NCBI RefSeq assembly: GCF_900111155.1
Contig: NZ_FOGG01000040.1
Span: forward strand, 10,031-43,911
Length of the DNA: 33,881 nucleotides
Source: Pedobacter rhizosphaerae
GTDB lineage: Bacteria; Bacteroidota; Bacteroidia; Sphingobacteriales; Sphingobacteriaceae
Reading direction: 5' to 3'
Made by a program: the position numbers and the translations under genes. This document shows positions 7,101 through 15,703 of this stretch, in pieces (positions within the stretch are counted from its first letter, which is position 1; every line of letters starts with the position of its first letter). A model generated the notes under the pieces. That model was not told the origin of the DNA. It saw only the letters and a program-made list of their open reading frames with translations, and ran no database searches.

Positions 7101-7850
7101 CTAAACAATTTCAATCCCTAACTTTTTATAAGGCGCTAAATCTGCGTTGGCAGGATCGGCCTCTGTAATAATAACAGCTAAATCGCTGACCGGGCAAACA
7201 TAATAAGGCTCTACCGTATTAATTTTTTCGAGTGTAGAAAGGGCAATGGTTTTTTGAGCGCGATCTATCATAATAGTATTGAGTTGAGCATCTTCGTACA
7301 CCATTGAGGTGATGCCCATGCTATGATGTAAACTACAGATGCCCAGCATACAGATATCAGCCCTTACTTTTTTAAAAGTATCAACTGTCTCCTGCCCTAC
7401 CGTGGTGAATGCTGTTTTATGCAATCTTCCTCCGGCAAAAATAACTTCCACACTCGGATGATCTTCTAAAACATTAGCTACGGGAAAACTATTGGTTACT
7501 ACTGTAATCTTTAAATCGCCGGGCAACTGAGCAGCCAAAGCGGTAACAGATGTACCGCCATCAAAAAACACCACCTGACCATCCTTTAGATACCGTAAAG
7601 CTTTGCTCGCAATGGTTTGCTTATGCTGTTGGTTATAATGCTCCCTTTCACGATAATGCTTGGGTATAGGCGATCGGGCTATTGCCCCGCCCCTTACCGC
7701 CTTCAGTAAGCCCAGATTATCCAGTTCCTTAATGTCACGACGTACGGTATCTTCTGATACATTTAGCAATGTACTCAACTGATCTAACCGAACTTTATTA
7801 TCCTTATCTAAGGTATTTATGATGATTTGTAATCGTTCTTCCTTTACCAT
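7101..7850 (-). CDS. DeoR/GlpR-family transcriptional repressor
   Basis: The 249-residue cytoplasmic regulator has an N-terminal DeoR helix-turn-helix (about 6-58) with the signature VSEDTVRRDIKEL followed by GLLKAVRGGA. Its C-terminal sugar-phosphate sensing domain (about 75-230) contains VFFDGGTSVTALA, VVTNSF and FAGGRLH, the usual phosphosugar-binding loops. It is divergent from the nucleotidase gene, with three repeats in the 95-bp gap. Repeat A overlaps its own -7 box, so autoregulation is likely. The ligand is unknown; DeoR proteins usually sense phosphorylated sugars or deoxyribose phosphates. Confidence 0.93.
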   Translation of the reverse strand: MVKEERLQIIINTLDKDNKVRLDQLSTLLNVSEDTVRRDIKELDNLGLLKAVRGGAIARSPIPKHYREREHYNQQHKQTIASKALRYLKDGQVVFFDGGTSVTALAAQLPGDLKITVVTNSFPVANVLEDHPSVEVIFAGGRLHKTAFTTVGQETVDTFKKVRADICMLGICSLHHSMGITSMVYEDAQLNTIMIDRAQKTIALSTLEKINTVEPYYVCPVSDLAVIITEADPANADLAPYKKLGIEIV

Positions 7851-7867
7851 AACAATGCAATATGTAG

Positions 7868-7875
7868 CAAATATA
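7868..7875 (-). promoter_or_regulatory. -7 box of the DeoR gene
   Basis: TATATTTG on the minus strand, a perfect TAnnTTTG match 18 bp upstream of the ATG, overlapping repeat A. Confidence 0.6.
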
Positions 7876-7895
7876 ACATTTATTTAGCCGACACA

Positions 7896-7927
7896 TTTGC
7901 AATATTATGCAATATTAAATACATTTG
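7896..7927 (+). promoter_or_regulatory. Promoter of the 5'-nucleotidase gene
   Basis: TTTG (7896-7899), a 20-bp spacer, then TACATTTG (7920-7927): both Bacteroidota promoter elements at normal spacing. Repeat B fills the spacer and repeat C covers the start point. The predicted leader is about 12-14 nt. Confidence 0.7.
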
Positions 7928-7945
7928 TTGCAAAATATAGCAAAA

Positions 7946-8497
7946 ATGAAAAGAAAAATAGGTATTGATATGGATGGTGTATTGGCTGACATTGAAGATC
8001 ATATGTTAAGAGCATATCAAAGAGAAACAGGCATACTGATGACAAGAGATGATATTAAAGGGAAAGCAGAGGAGGAAGTAATTGCAGATCCGGAATTAGT
8101 TAAAAAGATTTTTCATCAGGCAGGTTTCTTTAGGACACTACCTGTTATGGATGGTGCAATTGAAGCAGTAAAAAAATTAATGGAAAATTATGAGGTTTAT
8201 ATCGTATCGGCAGCAATGGAGTTTCCGCTATCGCTATTCGAAAAACGCGAATGGCTTGCTGAGCATTTTCCATTTATCAGCTGGAGAAATATCATCTTCT
8301 GTGGAGATAAAAGTATTATTGATACAGACTACCTCATTGATGATCATTGCAAGAATCTTGATTTCTGCAAGGGTAAGGCCATTATGTTTACCGCATTTCA
8401 CAATGTAAATAAAGACCATCACCAAAGGATTAATCATTGGAATGATATCCATGGCTTACTGAAGGCACTGGAAACAGATGAGTTGGTAATGGGTTGA
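7946..8497 (+). CDS. 5'(3')-deoxyribonucleotidase-like HAD phosphatase (NT5C family)
   Basis: The 183-residue protein is predicted to dephosphorylate (deoxy)nucleoside monophosphates in the cytoplasm. The HAD nucleophile motif GIDMDGVLAD is at residues 6-15, with the acceptor and general-acid Asp pair D8/D10. VSAAM (about 87-91) fits motif II, and DYLIDDHCKN (about 130-139) provides the motif IV aspartates. I used ATG 7946, because the longer frame from TTG 7925 would begin upstream of the predicted transcription start. It is divergent from the DeoR repressor and shares its operator repeats, so it is the likely target. Substrate range is not visible. Confidence 0.85.
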   Translation: MKRKIGIDMDGVLADIEDHMLRAYQRETGILMTRDDIKGKAEEEVIADPELVKKIFHQAGFFRTLPVMDGAIEAVKKLMENYEVYIVSAAMEFPLSLFEKREWLAEHFPFISWRNIIFCGDKSIIDTDYLIDDHCKNLDFCKGKAIMFTAFHNVNKDHHQRINHWNDIHGLLKALETDELVMG

Positions 8498-8562
8498 GGG
8501 TTGCGTGTTTGGGCTGCGGGGCTAAGCGCCATATCTGCTCGTGTATTTACAACTAATACACC

Positions 8563-9559
8563 ATTTCCTTTTGGTTTAAGCCTAATGGGTAAAAAGTTTT
8601 CACCATATAAGCCATTTAAGCACATTTAAAATGTGAAACTTTTACAGAAGAGTTGCTTCGGTAAGCATTGAGACCGCTACAACTTATCATCTTGCAACAA
8701 CGGTCGTCTTTCCCGCGCATGCGGGAATCTTAATGCTACAACGGATGTAGACTTTGCGAGCTTCGCGATTAACTTAGCAATCTTTGCGGTTAATATTGTA
8801 CTGGTAAAATGGTTTCCTTTTAGTTTAAAAAGCCTAATGGGCAAAAAATTTTCACCATATAAGCCATATAAGCACATTTAAAAGTGAAACTTTTACAGAA
8901 GAGTTGCTTCGGTAAGCAGTGAGACGCTACTATTTATCCTCACGTACAATCGGCCCTCATTCCCGCACATACGGAACCTTAATGCTACAACGGATGTAGA
9001 CTTTGCGAGCTTCGCGATTAACTTAGCAATCTTTGCGGTTAATATTGTACTGGTAAAATGGTTTCCTTTTAGTTTAAAAAGCCTAATGGGCAAAAAATTT
9101 TCACCATATAAGCCATTTAAGCATATTTAAATGCGAAACTTTTACAGGTAAGTTGCTTCGGTAAGCATTGAGACCGCTACAACTTATCATCATGCAACAA
9201 CGGTCGTCTTTCTCGCGCATGCGGGAATCTTACTGCTACAACGGATGTAGACTTTGCGAGCTTCGCGATTAACTTAGCCCTCTTTGCGGTTAATATTATA
9301 CTCCTAAAATGGTTTCCTTTTAGTTTAAAAAGCCTAATGGCAAAAAATTTTCACCATATAAGCCATTTAAGCACATTTAAAAGCAGAACTTTTACAGGTA
9401 AGTTGCTTCGGTAAGCATTGAGACCGCTACAACTTATCATCTTGCAACAACGGTCCTCATCCCCGCACAAGCGGGAATATTAATACTGCAACAGATGTAG
9501 ACTTTTCCAGCTTTGTGATTCACTTAGCGCTCTTTGCAGTTAATTATTTCACCACCGAC
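8563..9559. repeat. Four tandem copies of a ~249-bp non-coding repeat
   Basis: This gene-free stretch (8498-9629) holds four head-to-tail units at 8563-8811, 8812-9060, 9061-9311 and 9312 to about 9559, with periods of 249, 249 and 251 bp. Each opens with TTTCCTTTT and CCTAATGG, then TTTTCACCATATAAGCC, GTTGCTTCGGTAAGCA, a palindrome such as TCCCGC-GCAT-GCGGGA (copy 1), and TGTAGACTTTGCGAGC followed by degenerate CTTTGCGG words. Copy 2 is diverged in its centre and copy 4 in its last third; the palindrome is intact only in copy 1 and imperfect in the others. Short open frames recur in phase with the repeat on the minus strand, but I see no evidence that they are genes. Confidence 0.9.
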
Positions 9560-9629
9560 TCCAAGACACGGTTTATATTCGATTTAAAAAGCTAAAGACA
9601 AAACTTATAATTTCTCTACTGTTAAAGCG

Positions 9630-11786
9630 TTACTGTGAGCCTATCCCCTGCAACTTCCATAAATTGGTATAGGCTGAAGCTGGGTTAAACAATAATTCCT
9701 GATGTTTCCCCTCTTCTATTACCCTGCCCTTATCCAGTACGATAATTTTATCGGCCTGGTTTAAGGTACTCAAGCGGTGAGCGATTACGATTACTGTTTT
9801 ATTTTCTGCTTTTAACAACTCTATGGCTTTCTGTACGTACTTTTCAGAGGCTGAATCCAGCGAAGAGGTCGCTTCATCTAAAATTAAAATTTCAGGTTTT
9901 CTATACAATGCCCTGGCAATAGCAATACGCTGGCGCTGTCCACCAGACAATGAAGCACCACGCTCACCTAAATAAGTTTGAAAACCTTTTGGTAAAGCTT
10001 CAATAAAATCAATCATCCCCAACTGGGTAGCAATATGAATAATGCGTTGCATGTCAGGCTGATCATCACCAACCGCAATATTATCAATTACATTACCGGC
10101 GAAGAGGTCTATTTGTTGCGGTACCACGGCAATCAGTTTTCTAAGCGATTTGTTGCTAATGTACTTCAAATCGTAAGCCCCAATACTTACCCGTCCTTCC
10201 TGAACGGTATAAATGTGTTGCACAATCGACATTAAGGTTGACTTTCCTGAGCCGCTCTCGCCTACAATAGCCGTAAACTTAGCTTTCGGGATATGCAAAT
10301 TCAGCTCCGTAAAAACAGGTGCACGGGTACCGTACCTAAAGGTTACTTTCTCAAAAGAGATATCTCCAATCTGATCGGCGGTAAGCTCAATCTGATTTTC
10401 ATCCTTCTCTCTTTCCAAATCCATAATCTCAAACAATCGATCAGCTGCGATCACAGCATCCTGTACAGTTCTGTTCATCCCAATGAGAGAAGAAACCGGA
10501 CCAGTAAAATAACCGATGAGGGTGTAAAAAGATAAGAGTTCTCCTGGAGTAATCTTGCTCTCCATTACATAACCCGCACCTACCCATAAAAGTACAATGG
10601 TAAGGATACGAGAGATAAATTCTGAAGAAGTACCCGAAAACACATAATTGAGGTTAGACTTAAAGCCTGTTTGTAAGAGTTTTACAAAACGGACTTCCGT
10701 TTTTTCATTGGTATGATCTTCGAGGCCGAATCTTTTAATGGTTCCTACAGCGGTTAAGCTCTCTACCAATTGAGATTCGAGATCTGCAGATTCTTCCATT
10801 AACTGCCGCTGCGCCTTCTTATTCAGCTTATCGGTAACATAATAAATTAGCGAATAAAGCGGAATCACAGTCAGCATAATGAAGGCCAGCTTCCAATAGT
10901 AACTGAACATCATCACAAAAGAGAAAAACACGATGAAGACGTTAACCAGGAAGTTTACGCTTACATCGTTTAAGAACGTTCTGATTTTTACGGCATCATT
11001 AATCCGGGAGATAATCTCTCCTACCCGCATCGTGTCGAAGAATTGTTGCGGTAATTTAAGCAGGTGCTTGTAGTAACCGAGGATCAATTGTGCATCGATC
11101 ATTTGCCCGGTTTTAAGGGTGAAGATGGTTTTGGCTGTGCCGATGAAGATCTGAATAATCAGCACAAATATCATGGCTACGCCCATGAGGTTGAGCAGGT
11201 TATGATTGCCATCTACCAAAACAAAATCTACCAGTTTCTGAACAAAAACAGAGGTAGATAAACCTAGAACGGTATAAATAACTGCGCCTAGCAGCGCTTG
11301 AAGAAGAATATTTTTATGAGGTTTAATCAGATTCCAGAAACGACTTTGGATACTCGTTTTTTCATTGCCAGTCTGAAATTCCTCTGCAGGTAAAAGCAAT
11401 ACCAATGCACCTGTCCATTCTGCCTTAAATGCATCATGGCTTTTGCGATGTAATTGTCCATCAATAGGATCCATTACCTCTATGTACTTCGCATTTACTT
11501 TATAAATAACCACATAATGCTGAATAACACCATTTAAAATAATGTGTGCTATGGCGGGTGTGGGTATTTTAAAGAGGCTATCGAATGTGCCCTTTACCCC
11601 TTTAGCTTCAAAACCTAATTTTTGAGCAGCCTCAACAACTCCTAGTACTGTTGTTCCACGCTGATCGGTTCCTGCAAACTGCCGGATACGCGCAACAGGG
11701 AGGCTAAGCTGATAATGAGCCGCAATAGAGGCCAGGCAGCTTGCTCCGCAATCCGTAATATCTCGTTGTTTGATTTTGATACTCAT
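9630..11786 (-). CDS. Peptidase-containing ABC exporter (C39 peptidase, PCAT)
   Basis: This 718-residue inner-membrane transporter cleaves double-glycine leaders and exports the mature peptide using ATP. Domains in order: C39 cysteine peptidase (1-135) with catalytic Cys13 in TDCGASCL, His90 and Asp106; six-helix transmembrane domain (about 158-440); ATPase (about 475-715) with Walker A GESGSGKST (509-517), signature LSGGQ (613-617), Walker B LILDE (634-638) and switch His670. All catalytic residues are present. It starts three bases after the HlyD-type adaptor gene ends, and the leader peptide at 13022 is the obvious substrate. An outer-membrane TolC-like partner is not in the window. Confidence 0.95.
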   Translation of the reverse strand: MSIKIKQRDITDCGASCLASIAAHYQLSLPVARIRQFAGTDQRGTTVLGVVEAAQKLGFEAKGVKGTFDSLFKIPTPAIAHIILNGVIQHYVVIYKVNAKYIEVMDPIDGQLHRKSHDAFKAEWTGALVLLLPAEEFQTGNEKTSIQSRFWNLIKPHKNILLQALLGAVIYTVLGLSTSVFVQKLVDFVLVDGNHNLLNLMGVAMIFVLIIQIFIGTAKTIFTLKTGQMIDAQLILGYYKHLLKLPQQFFDTMRVGEIISRINDAVKIRTFLNDVSVNFLVNVFIVFFSFVMMFSYYWKLAFIMLTVIPLYSLIYYVTDKLNKKAQRQLMEESADLESQLVESLTAVGTIKRFGLEDHTNEKTEVRFVKLLQTGFKSNLNYVFSGTSSEFISRILTIVLLWVGAGYVMESKITPGELLSFYTLIGYFTGPVSSLIGMNRTVQDAVIAADRLFEIMDLEREKDENQIELTADQIGDISFEKVTFRYGTRAPVFTELNLHIPKAKFTAIVGESGSGKSTLMSIVQHIYTVQEGRVSIGAYDLKYISNKSLRKLIAVVPQQIDLFAGNVIDNIAVGDDQPDMQRIIHIATQLGMIDFIEALPKGFQTYLGERGASLSGGQRQRIAIARALYRKPEILILDEATSSLDSASEKYVQKAIELLKAENKTVIVIAHRLSTLNQADKIIVLDKGRVIEEGKHQELLFNPASAYTNLWKLQGIGSQ

Positions 11787-11789
11787 GCG

Positions 11790-12962
11790 TTATTCAGTCT
11801 TAGGATCAATGTTAGGGTTCACCCAATCATCTACCTGATCATATAAAAGCTGATAAAGGCTCCGTTCAGCGACACTGAACCTGGCTGTAAAGTTCATACC
11901 TTTTTTTAGGTAACCTTTATAGCCATTTTTCAAGGTTAAATGCTTATCAGTGATGCTGCATTTAACTTTAAAAGCCGGAACATTGTCCTTCAGTAAGATA
12001 ATATCATCAGAAACATCAATTACTTTTCCCCTGGCGAGCCCCCATTGATTATAATTAAAGGCATCAATCTGAAACCTTACTTCTTGTCCTGTTTTAATTA
12101 AACCAATATCAGAAGGTTTAATGTAGCAGAATGCCCTAAGGTTAGTATCAGGAGAAATCTCAGCCAGTTTCTGGTTTGCAAATACATAACCTCCCTTTTG
12201 GATTCCGGTTAAATTTTGGATGGATCCGGAAACAGGAGCACGTAACACATATTGCTTTTTCTGCTCATTCAGGGCAATCTGTTCACCTGAAAGCTGGTTG
12301 AGTTCATTACGGAATTCATTGGCTTCCGTTTGCCATTTGGTTTTATACTTGGTAATTATCATTAAGTAGGCTGATTTAGCCTGATCAAGTTCGAATTTGT
12401 ATTTTTCATATTCCGCAGCAGTAAGCACCTTATTTTGATAAAGTGTACTGTAACGTTTGAAAGTATTTTCTGCCTGCTTTCTTACGATGCGGGCATTTTC
12501 CAGTTCTTGTGCATATTGCTGCCATGCAGCATTGTACTGACCGGTTTGGAGATTAGGCGTCCTTCCGCCACGGCTGATGCGTCCTAAAAGTTCGGAAATA
12601 TCGCCTAAAAACTGATTGACTTGCGTTTGGCGGTTCTGCACCAACGAAGTTTGTTGTTTGGGTAAAGCGGCATCAATAATCAACAAAGTATCGCCGGCTT
12701 TAAGTTTTTGATTATCGGCAAGCCTCAAATCAATTAATCGTCCACCTACGGGAACGCTTAAGGCAGTTTTTTCAATGGATGACTGGAGTAAGCCAGCACT
12801 TTTAACACTGATTGGAATGTAGATAAATGGAAGGCTAAGCAATACTAAAACAATGAGTGCAAGCGTAGATAGGTATATAAGTCTTGTAGATTTACCGACT
12901 TGAGATCTGTAAACCAAAGACAGTGTAGAAACCGTTTCTGCGTTATATGCGGGTAATGCCAT
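11790..12962 (-). CDS. HlyD-family periplasmic adaptor (membrane fusion protein)
   Basis: The 390-residue adaptor links the ABC exporter to an outer-membrane channel. One N-terminal transmembrane helix (about 28-50) is followed by a biotinyl-lipoyl-like half (about 70-98), a long helical hairpin rich in Gln, Asn and Lys (about 100-235), the second lipoyl half with YVLRAPVSGSIQNLTGI, and a beta-barrel domain to about 375. It ends three bases before the exporter gene. It begins 59 bp after the peptide gene, from which it is separated by a terminator. No separate promoter is evident in that gap, so expression probably depends on read-through. Confidence 0.92.
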   Translation of the reverse strand: MALPAYNAETVSTLSLVYRSQVGKSTRLIYLSTLALIVLVLLSLPFIYIPISVKSAGLLQSSIEKTALSVPVGGRLIDLRLADNQKLKAGDTLLIIDAALPKQQTSLVQNRQTQVNQFLGDISELLGRISRGGRTPNLQTGQYNAAWQQYAQELENARIVRKQAENTFKRYSTLYQNKVLTAAEYEKYKFELDQAKSAYLMIITKYKTKWQTEANEFRNELNQLSGEQIALNEQKKQYVLRAPVSGSIQNLTGIQKGGYVFANQKLAEISPDTNLRAFCYIKPSDIGLIKTGQEVRFQIDAFNYNQWGLARGKVIDVSDDIILLKDNVPAFKVKCSITDKHLTLKNGYKGYLKKGMNFTARFSVAERSLYQLLYDQVDDWVNPNIDPKTE

Positions 12963-12972
12963 TGCTTAAGTT

Positions 12973-13012
12973 AAAAAGCGGCCTCTATTTCTGGTTAAGA
13001 AACAGAGACCGC
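12973..13012 (-). terminator. Terminator between leader-peptide gene and exporter genes
   Basis: On the minus strand a 15-base arm (12998-13012) pairs almost perfectly with 12978-12992, then five T (12973-12977). It lies immediately after the peptide gene and before the adaptor gene. It would give much peptide mRNA and less exporter mRNA from one promoter. Confidence 0.8.
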
Positions 13013-13021
13013 AATGTTTTT

Positions 13022-13228
13022 CTATAAACCTGCAACAAGTTTCACAACGTTTGCAATAGTTTTGTTTAAGAAAGTAGATAAGTCAGTTGAAACACTGTTT
13101 ACTGTACCTACTACTGAAGTTAAAAGACCGCCTAATAAATCGTTAAGGGGACCACCACCTTCGATTTGGGTCATTTCAGATACATTCATTTCTTGAACAT
13201 CAAGGTTTTTTAAATCTAAATTTTTCAT
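13022..13228 (-). CDS. Double-glycine-leader secreted peptide (bacteriocin- or signal-like)
   Basis: This is a 68-residue precursor. Its leader ends in MNVSEMTQIEGG (14-25), which fits the double-glycine consensus LSxxELxxIxGG position by position. Cleavage after Gly25 would give a 43-residue mature peptide (26-68) with no cysteine, rich in Leu, Val, Ser and Thr, with hydrophobic segments LLGGLLTSVVG and VVKLVAGL. This suggests an amphipathic helical, membrane-active or signalling peptide. Its adjacency to a C39-peptidase exporter and adaptor supports export through that system. No immunity gene is recognisable beside it. Activity is inferred, not shown. Confidence 0.82.
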   Translation of the reverse strand: MKNLDLKNLDVQEMNVSEMTQIEGGGPLNDLLGGLLTSVVGTVNSVSTDLSTFLNKTIANVVKLVAGL

Positions 13229-13306
13229 AATTGGGATTTTTTAAAGATTAAGTCCTTACTCTTTCTATGGCTTTTCAGGGAACGCCCGGGTTGGCCAACC
13301 TTGTGG

Positions 13307-13314
13307 CAAATATA
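13307..13314 (-). promoter_or_regulatory. -7 box of the leader-peptide gene
   Basis: TATATTTG on the minus strand, a perfect TAnnTTTG match, giving a leader of roughly 70-75 nt. The leader starts with a self-complementary GGTTGGCCAACC (about 13289-13300). The rest of the gene-free stretch up to 13648 shows nothing I can identify. Confidence 0.6.
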
Positions 13315-13648
13315 TTATAGAACCCATATATAAAAAATACACCTAAAAAGGAAGCTTAAATACTGCATTGTAAAACAAAACAGACAAAAGACCTTTCTCA
13401 GTTCAAAAACCCTCAGCATTAATCAATTTAAGGCCTTTATTCAGTTTATTCGTTCTAGGGGTAAAGTATCAGTTCAGCATTCAGTTTTTGTTCATTAAAA
13501 ACAGTGCGTTTTTTATCAGTTTAAAGCCCGAATCAGGAGGAAAAACAGCTGAGGAAGTAGCCAGATAAGTATAAAAAATACCAGAAAAAGTAGAGGAAGA
13601 GAGCCTTTTAGTAGATTAATGATTTTTCGTCGCCAGCGAAATTTAAAG

Positions 13649-13685
13649 AAAAAAATCCCGTGATACCTGATAAGGCACCACGGGA
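13649..13685 (-). terminator. Intrinsic terminator of the DUF4394 gene
   Basis: Minus-strand stem TCCCGTGGTGCC / GGTATCACGGGA (13656-13685) with six-base loop and a U-rich tail (13649-13655), 25 bp after the stop codon. Confidence 0.85.
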
Positions 13686-13709
13686 ATATATATGATTATA
13701 TGGGACGAT

Positions 13710-15236
13710 TTAAAATCCTAAACCAACTGTAAAAGCTCTGGCCGGAGTGCCAATTGTGGCTAAAGCAGTTGCTGCTCCGTTGCTGAGATTTACAGTATAA
13801 ATTTTCTGAACACCACCAACTGTGAAGAGGCCATAAGCTACACCTGAGGTTGAGCCGATATCGAAGCCATTCGCGGCATCTACGTTTATGCCCAATGCGC
13901 CAACATCAACCAAGGTGCCTAAATTTGGTGGATCTTGTTTGTACAGTCTATCTCCCTGCGCATCAATGTCAAATAATACCGTTGTAGCGGCTCCAGCAAA
14001 ATTATTGGTGTATGCAGCACCAGAAATCGCAGCTGTAGCCAAAGTTATACTTCCATCAACGGCTACACTACCATCAAGCGGATTAAACCTTAGATTTTGG
14101 CCTGTATTGCTTACAATTCTAATGCGATCTACAGTAGGGTTAAAATCAAAACCAAATTGCGTACCCACTAACAAGGTACTTAAAACACCTGTTCCAGCTT
14201 GCGTAGCTAATCCTGAAGCTGTATTAATGGTGTAAATCCTGCTTGTACTTCCCAATGCATACAGTTGTCCGTTAAGTGGACGGATATCTATTCCTAAAAT
14301 GGATTCGCCAGCCTGAACACCTGTTATGGCTTTAACTATAATGGCTGGTGTTGCTGAGGTATGATTAAAAATCAAAAGTTCATTATTAGCAGAGATGGCA
14401 TAAGCTACAGCTTCAGTTGGAATGGCTATACCGGTAATTTGCTGACTAAAATTGCCAATCTTAGCGGCTTTACCAGAATTTAGATCTATCTGAAATAACC
14501 CCGATTTGCCTGCAACAGACAAAGCTGCCAAAGCAACACCTCCATCTGGGTTGATATCAAAGCCACTAGCCTCTTCCGCATCAAAACCTAAACTTCCAAC
14601 CTCAACCAATTTGCCATCGTTGGGTGGATCTTGTTTGTGGAGTTTATCATTGGCTACATCAATATCAAAAAGTACTGTAGTAGTTGAGCCAGCCCTATTT
14701 TGGGTATAAGCAGCTGCCGTTACTTTTGCATTGGCAACGCCATTAATCACGCCGTCAGTCCCGGCTACTGCCCCAGTTTCAGGATGTAAACGCAAGTTCT
14801 GCCCGCCTGAAGTAACCAAACGAATTCTGTCTACAGCAGGATTAAAATCGAAAGCAACAGCGGTGCCGCTCAACGCCGGAGTAAAAGCAGCAGTTGTGAG
14901 TGATCTGGCAACGCCGGTTTTAGGATCAATAATATAAAGGCGACTGGTGCTACCTACTCCATAAAGCTGTCCGGTTGCAGGACGGAAGTCTATTCCCAGT
15001 ATCGTTTCTCCGGTTTGCAAACCTGAGAGTGTAACCTGAGATAAGATATTAGACGGGTTTTTGGCATTGATCAACAATAGCTTGCTATCAGTGGTAAGTG
15101 CATAAAAGTTTAAATCGGGACCGGGTGTAAGTGTTTCCTGATCTACATATCCTCTATCCTTCTTGCAAGAAGAAAAAATTGATAGGGTTGATAGTACGCA
15201 TAGCACCATCAATAAGTTTAGTTTAAAGTTTTGCAT
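13710..15236 (-). CDS. Lipoprotein with two DUF4394 modules
   Basis: The 508-residue exported protein starts with a hydrophobic signal and a lipobox-like SIFSSC, so Cys24 should be lipidated. Two homologous halves (about 43-270 and 280-508) each show ILGIDxRPxxGQLY, LGSTSRxY, the phrase DFNPxVDRIR followed by GQNLRxxP, VLFDID and KQDPPNxGxLVxVG. This repeat pattern is that of DUF4394, a predicted beta-propeller-like domain of unknown function; a two-module fusion could form one full propeller. It follows the small exported protein by 35 bp, probably in the same transcript, and is closed by a terminator. A surface or periplasmic binding role is a guess. Confidence 0.85.
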   Translation of the reverse strand: MQNFKLNLLMVLCVLSTLSIFSSCKKDRGYVDQETLTPGPDLNFYALTTDSKLLLINAKNPSNILSQVTLSGLQTGETILGIDFRPATGQLYGVGSTSRLYIIDPKTGVARSLTTAAFTPALSGTAVAFDFNPAVDRIRLVTSGGQNLRLHPETGAVAGTDGVINGVANAKVTAAAYTQNRAGSTTTVLFDIDVANDKLHKQDPPNDGKLVEVGSLGFDAEEASGFDINPDGGVALAALSVAGKSGLFQIDLNSGKAAKIGNFSQQITGIAIPTEAVAYAISANNELLIFNHTSATPAIIVKAITGVQAGESILGIDIRPLNGQLYALGSTSRIYTINTASGLATQAGTGVLSTLLVGTQFGFDFNPTVDRIRIVSNTGQNLRFNPLDGSVAVDGSITLATAAISGAAYTNNFAGAATTVLFDIDAQGDRLYKQDPPNLGTLVDVGALGINVDAANGFDIGSTSGVAYGLFTVGGVQKIYTVNLSNGAATALATIGTPARAFTVGLGF

Positions 15237-15271
15237 TTTGAATAAGTTTATATTAATAATTTAATGAATGG

Positions 15272-15601
15272 CTATAAAAGAAACTTATTCTTTGGGGGCT
15301 GTTTGCGTACCTGATTATATGAAAAAGGAAGCGGTATACTCTTTTGTGTAAACCAGGCATCGGTAGGCGGATAAAAAAAGAGTGAAGCAATACCAAAAAC
15401 TACTCCTTCTGCTTGCTTAACTTTATACTCGGCCTCATCATCTTCTGCCGGTAATTCAATTTTATGGTCATGGGCATTGCCATGTCCATCCCAATCGGCC
15501 TGTACAATGGTTAAATTTGTATGGGCAACAGGAATTCCTTTTGCTGGAATACAAATAAACCAGGCAAAAGAAAATAACCATAAAAAGTAATTTTTTCCCA
15601 T
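15272..15601 (-). CDS. Small exported protein of unknown function
   Basis: This 109-residue protein is not one I recognise. It has an N-terminal hydrophobic segment (about 5-22) that looks like a signal peptide. A polar, acidic stretch contains WDGHGNAHDHK (37-47), whose three histidines and aspartates could bind a metal. A hydrophobic patch VVFGIASLFFYPP (67-79) is followed by a basic C-terminus. It lies 35 bp upstream of the DUF4394 lipoprotein and is likely co-transcribed with it. It could also be a poorly conserved inner-membrane peptide. Confidence 0.6.
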   Translation of the reverse strand: MGKNYFLWLFSFAWFICIPAKGIPVAHTNLTIVQADWDGHGNAHDHKIELPAEDDEAEYKVKQAEGVVFGIASLFFYPPTDAWFTQKSIPLPFSYNQVRKQPPKNKFLL

Positions 15602-15703
15602 AAAAACCGAACCTTATCAGGGCTTGTGGGAGTATATACGGGATCTTGCAGCAAGTGGTTTTTTATGAATGATAATTTGCCAAAAAGAGCAAATGAGTAA
15701 TAA

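Larger units (their letters stand above)
7856..7944. promoter_or_regulatory. Three phased repeats, probable DeoR operator
   Basis: Related sequences of roughly TGCAAwAT-nTAGCAAA occur at 7856-7872, 7898-7915 and 7929-7944. Spacings between starts are 42 and 31 bp, close to four and three helical turns, which puts all copies on one face of the DNA. They overlap the promoters of both divergent genes. Confidence 0.6.

Noticed and set aside
8434..9093. Short minus-strand open frames recurring in the tandem repeat (MPIRLFKLKGNHF type)
   Set aside because: They recur because the DNA repeats, have no domain-like features, and are interrupted differently in each copy.
8563..9559. Possible CRISPR array
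   Set aside because: Repeat unit is about 249 bp with no short unique spacers and no cas genes nearby.
13014..13196. Plus-strand open frame opposite the leader peptide
   Set aside because: It is the complement of a well-supported double-glycine peptide gene and has no features of its own.
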